A stretch of DNA of 64,000 nt, taken from the NCBI GenBank assembly GCA_017436345.1, contig JAFSDH010000001.1:1-64000 (forward strand). The letters run 5' to 3'. The notes below the pieces were generated by a model. The model did not search any database and had not been told where the DNA came from. It was given only the letters and a program-made list of their open reading frames with translations. Made by a program: the position numbers and the translations under genes. The stretch is from Bacilli bacterium (lineage in GTDB: Bacteria; Bacillota_I; Bacilli_A; RF39; UBA660). Below, piece by piece: positions 1 through 8,586 of the stretch (its first letter is position 1; each line of letters begins with the position of its first letter).

Positions 1-17
1 TTTATTTATTTATTCTT

Positions 18-1634
18 TTAAATTAAAGTTTCTGCCTCAGGCATTATTTCTTGAATAGTAGGTGGAGTTGGTTTTGTTTCTGGTTGTGGTTGTTCTACAG
101 GTTTTAGAGTAGATTCAACTTCTTTTTTTTCTTCATCTTTTTTAGATGCATGAATAGTTCTATCTTTAGCCCATTCTCTAATACTTTCAACTTTTTCTTT
201 ATTAGTTTGATACATTGATACACTTGCTTTAAATGCATTTAGTACAGTATCTTCGTTTAAATCAATAACACCTGCGATAACACGATATGCGGTATCTCTT
301 AGAACTGATTCGATATCAGAACCACTGTAGTTTTCAGTTAGTTTAACTAAATTATCAACGAATGTTGGTTCCGCTTTAACATTTAAATATCTTTCTAAAT
401 ATAAATTAATTATTTCTTTTCTTTCATCACTATTTGGCAGATCAACGAAGAACATTTCATCAAAACGTCCTTTACGTAATAGTTCAGGAGGAAGTTCTTT
501 AACGTTATTGGCTGTTGCAATTACGAAGACATCTTTTCGACATTCTTGTAACCAGAATAAGAATTGTCCAATAAGTCTTGTTGTAACACCACTTGAGTCA
601 CTTCCACCACCAGATAATCCTTTTTCAATTTCATCAATCCATAATATGCAAGGTGATACGTGTTCTGCTGTTTCAAATGCTTCCTTTAATTGTTGTTCAC
701 TTTGTCCAACATAACGTCCTTGGATTGTTGCGAAATCTAGACGATATAATGGCCTTTTCCAACGAGCCGCAATTGCTTTAGCTGATAAACTCTTTCCACA
801 ACCAGGAACTCCCATTAATAGAATTCCTCTTGGTGGTCTAATACCACGATTTTTCATTTCTTCTCTTTTTTCTGGATTTAATAGTTTTTCTTTTTCATCT
901 AACCAAGCCTTTAATCCTTCTAATCCACCATAAGCGATATCTTCATCAACTTGAATTTTTTCAAGTCCATTTATATTAGAAAATAAACTATCTTTAGCAA
1001 ATTTTAAATCAATTAAATCTTCTTTTAAAAGACTTCCTTTAGCAATTAATGATGCGATAACGTTTTTAACTTCTATTTTACTTATACCTAGTAATATATT
1101 AGCTGCTTCTTTAACATCATTTATATCCCATGCAATTTGGATTTGATTTTGATATGGTCTTATATTTTCAACAATGATATTAAACAGTTCTTCTTCGTTA
1201 GGTAGTTCTAAATCAATAGCCATTCCTTGTCTTTGTAATTGTACCCAAATAGGAGCAGCAGTGATAACTATAATACTTGATGATTTTTGTTCAGCTAGTG
1301 TTGTTATGTCAACTAAATACCTTGCTGTAAATGTTTCAGAGTCTAATTCTGATACATCACTCAAGATATAGATTTGATTTTCACTTGTTTTTAATTCTTC
1401 TGTTATATAATCAAGTGCGCCCATCATTAATTTATCATTACTATAAACTTCTCCGGTAGTTAAATTAGTAAATCCTTTTGACATAGAGTGTACTTTCATA
1501 TTCATATTTGTTTCTTTAGATATTTGACTAAGTAATTCTAATGCTCTTCCTTTTTCAATAGTATTAATACCAATAAATGGAATTCTTGCTAATAAATATT
1601 GTGTCAATAATTGTTTGGTTTCATTATAATTCAT
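18..1634 (-). CDS. Ycf46-like AAA+ ATPase
   Basis: This 538-aa protein is an AAA+ ATPase of the Ycf46-like group. The Walker A motif GVPGCGKS lies at residues 275-282, the Walker B WIDE at 332-335, sensor-1 ATANN near 373 and an arginine-finger-like RKGRFDE near 387. The N-terminal 200 residues (LLARIPFIGINTIEKGR near 15-30) resemble the N-domain of Ycf46 proteins. The C-terminus is a proline-rich tail. The start has GGAGGATAT immediately upstream, and it follows the 143-aa gene by 8 bases, so it is the last visible gene of a four-gene operon. Members of this group are thought to remodel proteins, but the substrate is unknown. No terminator is visible before the window edge, so the operon may continue to the left. 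The AAA assignment is firm and the subgroup likely. Confidence 0.85.
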   Translation of the reverse strand: MNYNETKQLLTQYLLARIPFIGINTIEKGRALELLSQISKETNMNMKVHSMSKGFTNLTTGEVYSNDKLMMGALDYITEELKTSENQIYILSDVSELDSETFTARYLVDITTLAEQKSSSIIVITAAPIWVQLQRQGMAIDLELPNEEELFNIIVENIRPYQNQIQIAWDINDVKEAANILLGISKIEVKNVIASLIAKGSLLKEDLIDLKFAKDSLFSNINGLEKIQVDEDIAYGGLEGLKAWLDEKEKLLNPEKREEMKNRGIRPPRGILLMGVPGCGKSLSAKAIAARWKRPLYRLDFATIQGRYVGQSEQQLKEAFETAEHVSPCILWIDEIEKGLSGGGSDSSGVTTRLIGQFLFWLQECRKDVFVIATANNVKELPPELLRKGRFDEMFFVDLPNSDERKEIINLYLERYLNVKAEPTFVDNLVKLTENYSGSDIESVLRDTAYRVIAGVIDLNEDTVLNAFKASVSMYQTNKEKVESIREWAKDRTIHASKKDEEKKEVESTLKPVEQPQPETKPTPPTIQEIMPEAETLI

Positions 1635-1642
1635 ATATCCTC

Positions 1643-2074
1643 CTATGCAGTGAAATCTATGCTATTAATTAACATAATTATTTCATTGTCATTACAATTA
1701 ATATAGCTATCTTTTATAGCTGTATTAATTTCTAATCCAAATTTTTTTATATTTTCTAACAATTGATTTTTTACATCTTCTTCAAAGTATTTAATAGATG
1801 CTAGTTTTTTAGCATATATTATTTCTTTTTTTAAATCATTTAATTCAATAGATAAATTATTTTTATCTTGAGTGATTGTTCTACTTTTTAATAGAAAATT
1901 ATCTAAAGCATTATTTAATCGATAATTTATTAATTTAACGATATGATTTAAATATCTAATTCTAATATTACCTTGATAATTAATATTGCTATTATTAATT
2001 AAATTAATTGGTTCATCAGAAATTGGTTTATCTTTTAAACTATCAAAGTAGTTAATCCATTCATAGTATGTCAT
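1643..2074 (-). CDS. Unknown 143-aa helical protein of the AAA operon
   Basis: I do not recognise this protein. It is 143 residues, rich in Asn, Ile and Lys, probably helical, with no signal peptide or membrane segment. Its start codon overlaps the stop of the 63-aa gene upstream in an ATGA arrangement, so the two are translationally coupled. It lies 8 bases before the AAA ATPase start. Its position suggests a partner or adaptor of that ATPase, which is inference from context only. Confidence 0.65.
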   Translation of the reverse strand: MTYYEWINYFDSLKDKPISDEPINLINNSNINYQGNIRIRYLNHIVKLINYRLNNALDNFLLKSRTITQDKNNLSIELNDLKKEIIYAKKLASIKYFEEDVKNQLLENIKKFGLEINTAIKDSYINCNDNEIIMLINSIDFTA

Positions 2075-2262
2075 TGACGATTCACTCTCCTTACTTTTTC
2101 ATAAAGAGGTGGTAAATCCCAATCGGGTAAACTTTTAATGAATTCATCATTTGTCATGGTACTATTTTCTTGTTGTTTTTCTTTCATTTCTTGATCAATT
2201 TGTTTAAATAAATCTTGGTTATTGTTTTGATTTAAGAAATTTAAATCTTGATTATTATTCAT
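2071..2262 (-). CDS. Small unknown protein (63 aa) of the AAA operon
   Basis: This 63-residue hydrophilic protein has an Asn/Gln-rich N-terminus and a DWDLPPLYEKVRR-like C-terminus. It has no recognised family. A strong AGGAGGT site lies inside the end of the upstream 577-aa gene, and the start codon overlaps that gene's stop (ATGAATAA). Its own stop overlaps the next start (ATGA). This coupling on both sides is the main evidence that the gene is real despite its size. Confidence 0.6.
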   Translation of the reverse strand: MNNNQDLNFLNQNNNQDLFKQIDQEMKEKQQENSTMTNDEFIKSLPDWDLPPLYEKVRRVNRQ

Positions 2263-3988
2263 TGTTACCTCCTATAGCGATGTTTCTTTTACTGTCATTT
2301 CCTTTTATATAATTACGATAGTCTAATGAATTTAAGAAAATATTTATTTGATCATGAGTTTCTTTACTATCTTTACAGATAAAATTAAAGTCTACTATTT
2401 CAGCAATAGTATTTAATAATATATATTTAGCATTTTCTTTTCTTTTTTCTCTTGCTTTTATCTTAGCTTGTCTTTCTGTGTAATTAACATAATAGACATA
2501 AGCATCAAATATTAATATACCAATTAAGATAACAACTGCGAGCATTGGTTGATTTAGAGCAATTATTACAACAAACATCATGATAATACCTATAATTGTT
2601 GTAAAAATCATTTTGATATCAACTAGTTGTTTTCCATAAATATCATTATGAGTTTCTTGATCGATATAATCATTAAGACTTTGAACTAATTCCTTTTCAT
2701 TTTGACCATTATTAGTAGAACCATTCCAGTTATCAATTTTGATATCGATATTTAAATCATTATTTTCAAAAGATTTACTCATATTGTTATATGCTTCATT
2801 AATCCAATCTTTTGATAAAGCCATTGCCATTTTTCTTGTATTAATAGTTGGTTTAGTATTTTTATATTCAATTGTTATATTTGTTAATTGTGAATAGAAG
2901 TCTGTTGCTTTTTGAAAAGCAAATTCTGTTTCTTTAAATCGTTCATTAGCTTTAGTGACATTACCATTTTCTTCTATGATTAAACGATTTTTAGCAATAT
3001 CTTTTTTAAGATCCAATTCTTCGTTTTCATAATTAAATACTAACATATTTATTAGTTTATCAATTTGACTTGTAGTAGATATATTTATATTTTGTTCTTC
3101 TTTAATTATATTTTTTAATTCAGATAAAATATTTTGTTGTGAATTAGAAACAGCTAGTATTCGATTTACTTTATCTAATTCGTTAGTATATTTCTTTATA
3201 AAATCAAAATCTTCATTTGGAGTATTATTGATTAGACTATTTAAGTAAGCATTCCATCTGTCAACTTGGATTTCTTTATATCCTGGTTGAGATGATAATT
3301 CTTTAATCCATGAGTCTATTTTTTGTAAACATAATTCTTTAGCGTCTACTCCAAAACTACCATTAGTAATAGCATCTAATACAGTTACGATTTTACTTTC
3401 CATTTTAGCAGGATCTTGCATTTCTAAATATCTTGTTAACCACTTTAGTGCTGTTTCATAACGATTAGCACGTAAATGAACTAAACAGAATAATAAGCTT
3501 GTTTTTTCATCATCACGATTCATTGCTTCTTTTAATGCGCGATTAGCTAGATCTTTATTATCTGTTAACCAAGCACATAAACTAACTAATGCTGGAGCTA
3601 ACCAGTAATTAGGAGTATCAATGATTACTTGTTCACTTATATTTTCGATTGTTGATTTTTTAACAGCATTCATATCTGTTGCTTGAAAGATACCATTTAT
3701 TTTTCTTCGAACACTATCATAGTGTCCATATTGTTTATTAAGTTCTTCTTGAGACATCATGATTGATTGTTTAGCATTGGATACAATTGTACTTCCTCTA
3801 ATTTCAACCATGAAATTTTTAATTTCGTCTTCAATTGTTTTTACACTATCGGTTACTTTGTTAACTTTAGTGTCTACTTCTTCGACGTTTACAGATACAT
3901 TGCCAATATTTTTGGCAAGTTGTCCAAGATTGTTTTCAATGATATCTAAGTTAGCAGCACTCATTACAACTGCATTATTATTTGCCAT
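2255..3988 (-). CDS. Two-TM helical protein with TPR-like region, first gene of the AAA operon
   Basis: This is a 577-aa protein of unknown family. Residues about 15-60 look like a coiled coil (repeated VDTKVNKV, SVKTIEDEI). Residues about 120-190 are helical and TPR-like (ALVSLCAWLTDNKDLANRAL). Two membrane segments lie near 459-478 and 482-500, followed by a basic stretch and a soluble tail. I chose the ATG at 3988 because GAGGTG sits 6 bases upstream; an in-frame GTG at 3997 lies inside that site. The gene heads an operon with two small unknown proteins and a Ycf46-like AAA ATPase. A membrane scaffold worked on by the ATPase is plausible but not shown. Confidence 0.75.
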   Translation of the reverse strand: MANNNAVVMSAANLDIIENNLGQLAKNIGNVSVNVEEVDTKVNKVTDSVKTIEDEIKNFMVEIRGSTIVSNAKQSIMMSQEELNKQYGHYDSVRRKINGIFQATDMNAVKKSTIENISEQVIIDTPNYWLAPALVSLCAWLTDNKDLANRALKEAMNRDDEKTSLLFCLVHLRANRYETALKWLTRYLEMQDPAKMESKIVTVLDAITNGSFGVDAKELCLQKIDSWIKELSSQPGYKEIQVDRWNAYLNSLINNTPNEDFDFIKKYTNELDKVNRILAVSNSQQNILSELKNIIKEEQNINISTTSQIDKLINMLVFNYENEELDLKKDIAKNRLIIEENGNVTKANERFKETEFAFQKATDFYSQLTNITIEYKNTKPTINTRKMAMALSKDWINEAYNNMSKSFENNDLNIDIKIDNWNGSTNNGQNEKELVQSLNDYIDQETHNDIYGKQLVDIKMIFTTIIGIIMMFVVIIALNQPMLAVVILIGILIFDAYVYYVNYTERQAKIKAREKRKENAKYILLNTIAEIVDFNFICKDSKETHDQINIFLNSLDYRNYIKGNDSKRNIAIGGNNE

Positions 3989-4013
3989 AAACAACACCTC
4001 ATCTATTATTTAT

Positions 4014-4022
4014 ATTATATCA
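4014..4022 (-). promoter_or_regulatory. Extended -10 promoter for the AAA operon
   Basis: On the minus strand this reads TGATATAAT, a TGn-extended -10 element, about 25 bases ahead of the 577-aa gene start. No good -35 is visible. Confidence 0.5.
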
Positions 4023-4059
4023 TTGTGTGTAAAATTATTGTTATAATTATATTGTTTTT

Positions 4060-4087
4060 TGTGTAAAGTTTACCACTTTGTGTAAAT
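4060..4087. promoter_or_regulatory. Possible operator repeats between divergent genes
   Basis: TGTGTAAA occurs at 4060 and again 19 bases later at 4079, with a further copy at 4026. The first of the pair is part of a perfect GTAAA-G-TTTAC palindrome (4063-4073). The repeats lie between the divergent promoters of the AAA operon and fhs, where a regulator could act on both. No regulator can be named. Confidence 0.3.
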
Positions 4088-4097
4088 AAAATATTAT

Positions 4098-4126
4098 TTG
4101 GAATATATGTAGTTTTTGTGTATAAT
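4098..4126 (+). promoter_or_regulatory. Vegetative promoter of fhs
   Basis: TTGGAA (4098-4103), a 17-base spacer, then TATAAT (4121-4126). The expected transcript start near 4133 would leave only a short leader carrying GGGTGAT before the ATG at 4143. Confidence 0.6.
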
Positions 4127-4142
4127 TTAAATGGGTGATAAT

Positions 4143-5750
4143 ATGAGTGATATAGAAATAGCTAGAAGTTGTATAAAAAAGAATATAAAGGACATTTGTA
4201 GTAAAGTTGGACTTAGTGAAGAATTATATGAATGTTATGGTAGTTATAAAGCTAAAGTTAAGTATAATGAAGTTTTAAATAATAAGAATGGTAAATTAAT
4301 TTTAGTAACAGCTATTAATCCAACTCCATATGGTGAAGGAAAAACGACTATTAGTATTGGTTTATTAGATGGACTTTGTTCTATTAAGAAAAATGCAATA
4401 GGAGTTTTACGTGAACCATCTCTTGGACCAGTATTTGGATTTAAAGGTGGAGCTGCTGGTGGTGGATATGCGCAAATAGTTCCAATGGAAGACATAAATT
4501 TACATTTTACTGGAGATTTACATGCGATAACTAGTGCTAATAATTTAATTAGTGCTGCTGTTGATAATCATATTTATCAAGGTAATAGTTTAGGTATTGA
4601 TGAAAATAGAATTATGTTTAAAAGATGTTTGGATGTAAATGATAGAGCACTTAGAGAAAAGTTTAATATTACAGCAGCATCTGAAGTGATGAGTATTTTT
4701 TGCCTTGCAAAAGATTTAAATGATTTAAGGGAAAAACTTGGTAATATATTAGTTGCTTATAGTGTAAATAATGAACCAATTTATGTAAAAGATTTACATT
4801 TAGAAGGAAGTCTAGTTGTTTTATTAAAAGAAGCTATGAATCCAAATTTAGTTCAAACTTTAGAGAATAATCCAGTATTAGTACATGGTGGGCCTTTTGC
4901 TAATATTGCTCATGGATGTAATAGTATTATTGCGACTAAGTTAGGAAAGAAGTTAGCTGATTATGTTATTACAGAAGCGGGATTTGGGTCTGATTTAGGT
5001 GCTGAAAAGTTCTTTGATATAAAATGTCGTAAAGCTAGTTTAAAACCAGATTGTGTTGTTTTGGTTGCAACAATAAAGGCTTTAAAATATAATGGTGGAC
5101 TATCTAAAGAAGAACTGATGAAAGAAGATGTTGATGCGGTTAGACGTGGTCTTCCTAATTTAAATGTTCATATTGAAAATATGCTTAAATTTAATTCCAA
5201 TTTAATTGTATGTTTAAACAAGTATGATACGGATACGCCAGAAGAAATTGATGTTGTTAGACAAAGTGTAGCTTGTTATGATATTCCTTTTGTTATTAGT
5301 GATAGTTTCTCTAAAGGTGGAATTGGATCTGTTGTTTTAGCAAGAGAAGTTATTGATATGTGTGAAAAAGAAAATAATTTTAATCTTTTATATGAAGACG
5401 ATTTGTCGACTAAAGAAAAAATAGAAAAATTATGTCATGAAATATATCATGCTGGAGGAGTTACATATAGTGATGTTGCTTTAGAAAAGTTAGCTGAAAT
5501 TGAAAGACTTGATTTAGGACATTTACCGGTATGTATATCTAAAACACAATATTCAATTAGCGATGATGCGAAAAAGTTAGGTTATCCAACTGGTCATGAG
5601 ATGCATGTTAGGGATATTGAATTATATAATGGGGCTGGATTTGTTACTGTCTTAATGGGTACAACTATTAAAATGCCTGGTCTTCCTAAAGTTCCTAATT
5701 ATGAAAAAATTGATTTAGATGAAGATTTTGAAATAGTGGGATTAAGTTAA
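4143..5750 (+). CDS. fhs: Formate--tetrahydrofolate ligase
   Basis: This enzyme joins formate to tetrahydrofolate using ATP, giving 10-formyl-THF for one-carbon metabolism in the cytoplasm. The P-loop TPYGEGKTT lies near residue 61, and conserved Fhs blocks such as LREPSLGPVFG, GGAAGGGYAQ and TEAGFGSDLGAEKF follow. At 535 residues it is close to the usual 550-560. I chose ATG 4143 because GGGTGAT lies just before it and an in-frame ATG at 4131 would be almost leaderless. It is the sole gene of its promoter unit apart from a possible read-through into the YetF-like gene 32 bases on. Confidence 0.95.
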   Translation: MSDIEIARSCIKKNIKDICSKVGLSEELYECYGSYKAKVKYNEVLNNKNGKLILVTAINPTPYGEGKTTISIGLLDGLCSIKKNAIGVLREPSLGPVFGFKGGAAGGGYAQIVPMEDINLHFTGDLHAITSANNLISAAVDNHIYQGNSLGIDENRIMFKRCLDVNDRALREKFNITAASEVMSIFCLAKDLNDLREKLGNILVAYSVNNEPIYVKDLHLEGSLVVLLKEAMNPNLVQTLENNPVLVHGGPFANIAHGCNSIIATKLGKKLADYVITEAGFGSDLGAEKFFDIKCRKASLKPDCVVLVATIKALKYNGGLSKEELMKEDVDAVRRGLPNLNVHIENMLKFNSNLIVCLNKYDTDTPEEIDVVRQSVACYDIPFVISDSFSKGGIGSVVLAREVIDMCEKENNFNLLYEDDLSTKEKIEKLCHEIYHAGGVTYSDVALEKLAEIERLDLGHLPVCISKTQYSISDDAKKLGYPTGHEMHVRDIELYNGAGFVTVLMGTTIKMPGLPKVPNYEKIDLDEDFEIVGLS

Positions 5751-5782
5751 GAAAAAAAGTTCATAATATTAAAGGTGATATT

Positions 5783-6490
5783 ATGAACTTTTTTGATACA
5801 TTTTTGAGATCTATTTTTTCTATAATAGTTCTTTTTTTCTTAACAAAATTAATGGGACGTAAACAAATTAGTCAATTAAATATGTATGATTATATTGTAG
5901 GAATAACAATTGGTAGTGTAGTAGCTGAAATATCTACTAATTTAGATACACATTTTTTAGATGGTGTTATTGTTATGGTTGTATATACTATTGTATCTAT
6001 ACTTGTTTCTTTTTTATCTGAAAAGAGTATTATTTTAAGAAGGTTTTTAATAGGTGTACCAATTATTTTAATAGAAAATGGGAAGATATTAGAAAAGTCA
6101 CTGAAGAAGTCTAAGTTTGAAATAAATGAATTATTACAAGAAGCTAGAATAAATGGATATTATGATTTAAGTCAGATTGATTATGCAATTATGGAAGCTA
6201 ATGGGATGGTTAGTTTTCTACCAAAGAGTAAATATATGCCAGTTACTCCTAGGGATTTAAAGTTAAAGGTAGATAAAAGTGGACTTGTTAGTAATTTAGT
6301 AATTGATGGTAAGATTATGATTAATAATTTGCATGTTATTGGTAAAGATAAGAAGTGGCTTTTAACTCGTCTTAATAATTTGGGATATACTAGTTTAGAT
6401 AATATTTTACTAGTTACATGTAATAATCGTGAAAAATTAACTATATATGAGAAAAATATTGGTTTAAATGAGAAAAAAGTACTTGAATAG
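5783..6490 (+). CDS. YetF/DUF421 family membrane protein
   Basis: This 235-aa protein has three N-terminal membrane segments (about 7-25, 35-52, 60-80) followed by a soluble alpha/beta domain, the usual layout of the YetF (DUF421) family. The motif TKLMGRKQISQLNMYDYI is characteristic of the family. Homologues in Bacillus are membrane proteins, some linked to spore membranes, but their biochemical role is unclear. The start is preceded by AAAGGTGATATT. A terminator follows. Confidence 0.85.
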   Translation: MNFFDTFLRSIFSIIVLFFLTKLMGRKQISQLNMYDYIVGITIGSVVAEISTNLDTHFLDGVIVMVVYTIVSILVSFLSEKSIILRRFLIGVPIILIENGKILEKSLKKSKFEINELLQEARINGYYDLSQIDYAIMEANGMVSFLPKSKYMPVTPRDLKLKVDKSGLVSNLVIDGKIMINNLHVIGKDKKWLLTRLNNLGYTSLDNILLVTCNNREKLTIYEKNIGLNEKKVLE

Positions 6491-6504
6491 ATATATTTAA
6501 TTCT

Positions 6505-6531
6505 AAAAAGAGTTTTTAAAACTCTTTTTTT
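6505..6531 (+). terminator. Rho-independent terminator after yetF-like gene
   Basis: An AAAAAGAGTTT stem, a short loop, and AAACTCTTTTT followed by T residues. Confidence 0.8.
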
Positions 6532-6551
6532 GTTATTTATTATTGGTAAAA

Positions 6552-6580
6552 TTGCATTTTTAGTGATTTTATGCTATAAT
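6552..6580 (+). promoter_or_regulatory. Extended -10 vegetative promoter
   Basis: TTGCAT (6552-6557), a 17-base spacer and TATAAT (6575-6580) with TG at 6572-6573. It drives the 167-aa gene, whose GTTAGGGGGA ribosome site follows. Confidence 0.7.
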
Positions 6581-6608
6581 ACTCGTACTTTCGTTAGGGG
6601 GAATAGAA

Positions 6609-7112
6609 ATGGAAAGTAATAAAGCTAAAAGTTGTTTACAAACTTTTTTAGAAGTTAGTAAAGTTCAAATAGATATGAGAAATGATTCAATTAGAAGAAA
6701 GAATTCTTTTAAGAAGTGGTTAGATACTGAAAGAAAGTCTGATATTAATAGAGAAATAGAAGTTTTAGTTGATGAAAGAAATAAAATTCAAGGGAGACTT
6801 GATTCTGTTAGATTAGAAATATTAGAGATGGTTTTAGATAATCCATCTTTAATAAGTCCAAGATTACTTGCTAAAAAGGGATGTAGTTCAGTTGTTGAAT
6901 TTGTAAAACAAGAAAAAGAAACAATTGAAATAAGAGGTTTAGCAGAACAATATCCATGTAGTATAGCTGAAGTATTAAATATTGGTTTATCTGCTAAGAG
7001 TGATGAAGTTAGTTTTTCATTATTTGATAAACCACAAACTGAAGCTACTTTACAAGATGTAAAAATGGCTGTTTCTGAAAAAAATGTTAAAATTATGACT
7101 AAATCAATGTAA
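6609..7112 (+). CDS. Unknown 167-aa cytoplasmic protein
   Basis: I do not recognise a family. The protein is soluble and helical, with a charged coiled-coil-like stretch (about residues 25-75) and a C-terminal half containing EQYPCSIAEVLNIGLSAKS. It has its own strong extended -10 promoter, a strong AGGGGGA ribosome site 8 bases before the ATG, and its own terminator, so it is a monocistronic gene that is probably well expressed. Confidence 0.7.
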   Translation: MESNKAKSCLQTFLEVSKVQIDMRNDSIRRKNSFKKWLDTERKSDINREIEVLVDERNKIQGRLDSVRLEILEMVLDNPSLISPRLLAKKGCSSVVEFVKQEKETIEIRGLAEQYPCSIAEVLNIGLSAKSDEVSFSLFDKPQTEATLQDVKMAVSEKNVKIMTKSM

Positions 7113-7161
7113 TTTGTACATAATATAAATATCAAACGGGATGTTTGAGTTATTAGATAGG

Positions 7162-7182
7162 GAGAGTTTTCTCTCTTTTTTT
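7162..7182 (+). terminator. Rho-independent terminator
   Basis: GAGAG, TTTT loop, CTCTC, then seven or more T residues. Confidence 0.75.
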
Positions 7183-7183
7183 A

Positions 7184-7212
7184 TTGTTTATAAGTGATAT
7201 TTAGTTTATAAT
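7184..7212 (+). promoter_or_regulatory. Vegetative promoter
   Basis: TTGTTT (7184-7189), 17 bases, TATAAT (7207-7212), ahead of the 314-aa gene. Confidence 0.55.
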
Positions 7213-7236
7213 GTTTTATAGTAGGATGGTGCGTTT

Positions 7237-8181
7237 ATGAAGAAAGATACGGATAAGACTAAGGAGTTAGAAAAAGAGTTAAAGGCAGAAACTAAGGAAA
7301 AGGAAGAAGCAGTAGAAGAGTTATTAGAGGCTACTGTTAAGATAGAAGCTTTACAAGAAGAATTATTAAAAGAAAAAGTAGAAAATGCTGAATTACATGC
7401 TGAAATAGAACAAGAAAAAGAAGAAAATCGTGAAGCTATTAAGGAAAATAGAAAATTAAGATTTTCTAATTCTTTTATGAGGGTTATTTTGTTTGTAATT
7501 TTTACAGTATTTGTGTTTTTAGGTGGATGGTATTTAGGTACTAAGCTTGTTGATTTGGAAAATTATATATATGGAGATACTCCTAATCCTTTATCTGATA
7601 AAAAAATTTCTTTTTCTAAGGAAAATGCCGATAAAGCATTAAATGATTTATATAGTGAAGTTTTATCAGCAAATGGGTATTTAGCACATGTTCTTTATAA
7701 TAAAGATACTTCTGATACTTTAGATTTATATGGTGATAATTTCTATAAATTAAGTGTTGTGCCTAAAATAGAAAAAGATTTATATGAAGATTCTATGTAT
7801 TATTATGTTACTTATGATAACTATCTTTCTGAATATGAAAAATTATATGGTGATACATCTGGTCTTGAGGATTTATTATTGGATAGTTCAATGTATCCTA
7901 TTCTTCTTGAGGATGAGAATAAAGTACTATATGATGTTTATTTTGATACAGGGGTAGAAGTAAAGTTTTCATCAGATAAAGTCTTATACACGGCTGAAGA
8001 TAAAATTTATACTATGACTGGTACTTATGAAGAAGTTGGTGGAGATTTTTGTTTATTAAAAGGTAGTGTTGTTAAGGGGACTTTTGAGCTTAAATATAAA
8101 GTAAATGAAGATATGACTAAGTACATAGTTGGTATGAAAATTACTAAAAGTGATATAACAATTGAAAAGAATAAAGATTAA
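7237..8181 (+). CDS. Coiled-coil, single-pass membrane protein with extracellular domain
   Basis: This 314-aa protein has an N-terminal Glu/Lys-rich coiled coil (about residues 5-73) in the cytoplasm. One membrane segment follows (about 81-102), then an extracellular domain of about 200 residues with no recognised family. The layout of a cytoplasmic coil, one membrane span and an outer beta-rich domain resembles Gram-positive envelope scaffold or sensor proteins. No catalytic motif is visible. It stands alone between its own promoter and terminator. Confidence 0.7.
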   Translation: MKKDTDKTKELEKELKAETKEKEEAVEELLEATVKIEALQEELLKEKVENAELHAEIEQEKEENREAIKENRKLRFSNSFMRVILFVIFTVFVFLGGWYLGTKLVDLENYIYGDTPNPLSDKKISFSKENADKALNDLYSEVLSANGYLAHVLYNKDTSDTLDLYGDNFYKLSVVPKIEKDLYEDSMYYYVTYDNYLSEYEKLYGDTSGLEDLLLDSSMYPILLEDENKVLYDVYFDTGVEVKFSSDKVLYTAEDKIYTMTGTYEEVGGDFCLLKGSVVKGTFELKYKVNEDMTKYIVGMKITKSDITIEKNKD

Positions 8182-8207
8182 AAAGTGAAATTATTTCACT
8201 TTTTTTG
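8182..8207 (+). terminator. Rho-independent terminator
   Basis: AAAGTGAAA, TTA loop, TTTCACTTT and a T tract. Confidence 0.8.
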
Positions 8208-8216
8208 TTTATAACT

Positions 8217-8244
8217 TTGAAATATCTAGGAAAAATAGTATAAA
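8217..8244 (+). promoter_or_regulatory. Likely promoter of gatCAB
   Basis: TTGAAA (8217-8222), 16 bases, TATAAA (8239-8244). A second -10-like element with a TG extension, TGATATAAT (8247-8255), lies just downstream, so two overlapping promoters are possible. Confidence 0.45.
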
Positions 8245-8289
8245 AATGATATAATTATTAGGAATTAATTTGTTGATGGGAGGCAATTT

Positions 8290-8586
8290 ATGAGTGATAA
8301 ATTAACAAGAGAAGAAGTATTACATGTTGCAAGACTTGCTAGAATTGGTCTTACAGAAGAGGAAATAGAAAAGTATCAAGTACAGTTAAAAAAATTATTA
8401 GATGAAGTAGAAAAGATTAAAGATGTTGAGCTTAAGAGTAACGATAAATTGATTACACCTGTTACTCATACAACTGAATTAAGAGAAGATAAAGAAGGAG
8501 ATATGTTAGATCCTGAAGAAATAATGAAAAATGTACCTGTAAGTAATGGTAATTTTGTGGAAGTTCCGGTGATGATTAATGAGTAA
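8290..8586 (+). CDS. gatC: Asp-tRNA(Asn)/Glu-tRNA(Gln) amidotransferase subunit C
   Basis: GatC is the small stabilising subunit of the GatCAB complex, which converts Glu-tRNA(Gln), and in some species Asp-tRNA(Asn), to the amidated form. At 98 residues it has the normal size and the conserved opening LTREEVLHVARLARIGLTEEE. The start has GGGAGGCAATTT before it. Its last codons overlap the gatA start by 8 bases (8579-8586), as in most gat operons. Confidence 0.95.
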   Translation: MSDKLTREEVLHVARLARIGLTEEEIEKYQVQLKKLLDEVEKIKDVELKSNDKLITPVTHTTELREDKEGDMLDPEEIMKNVPVSNGNFVEVPVMINE

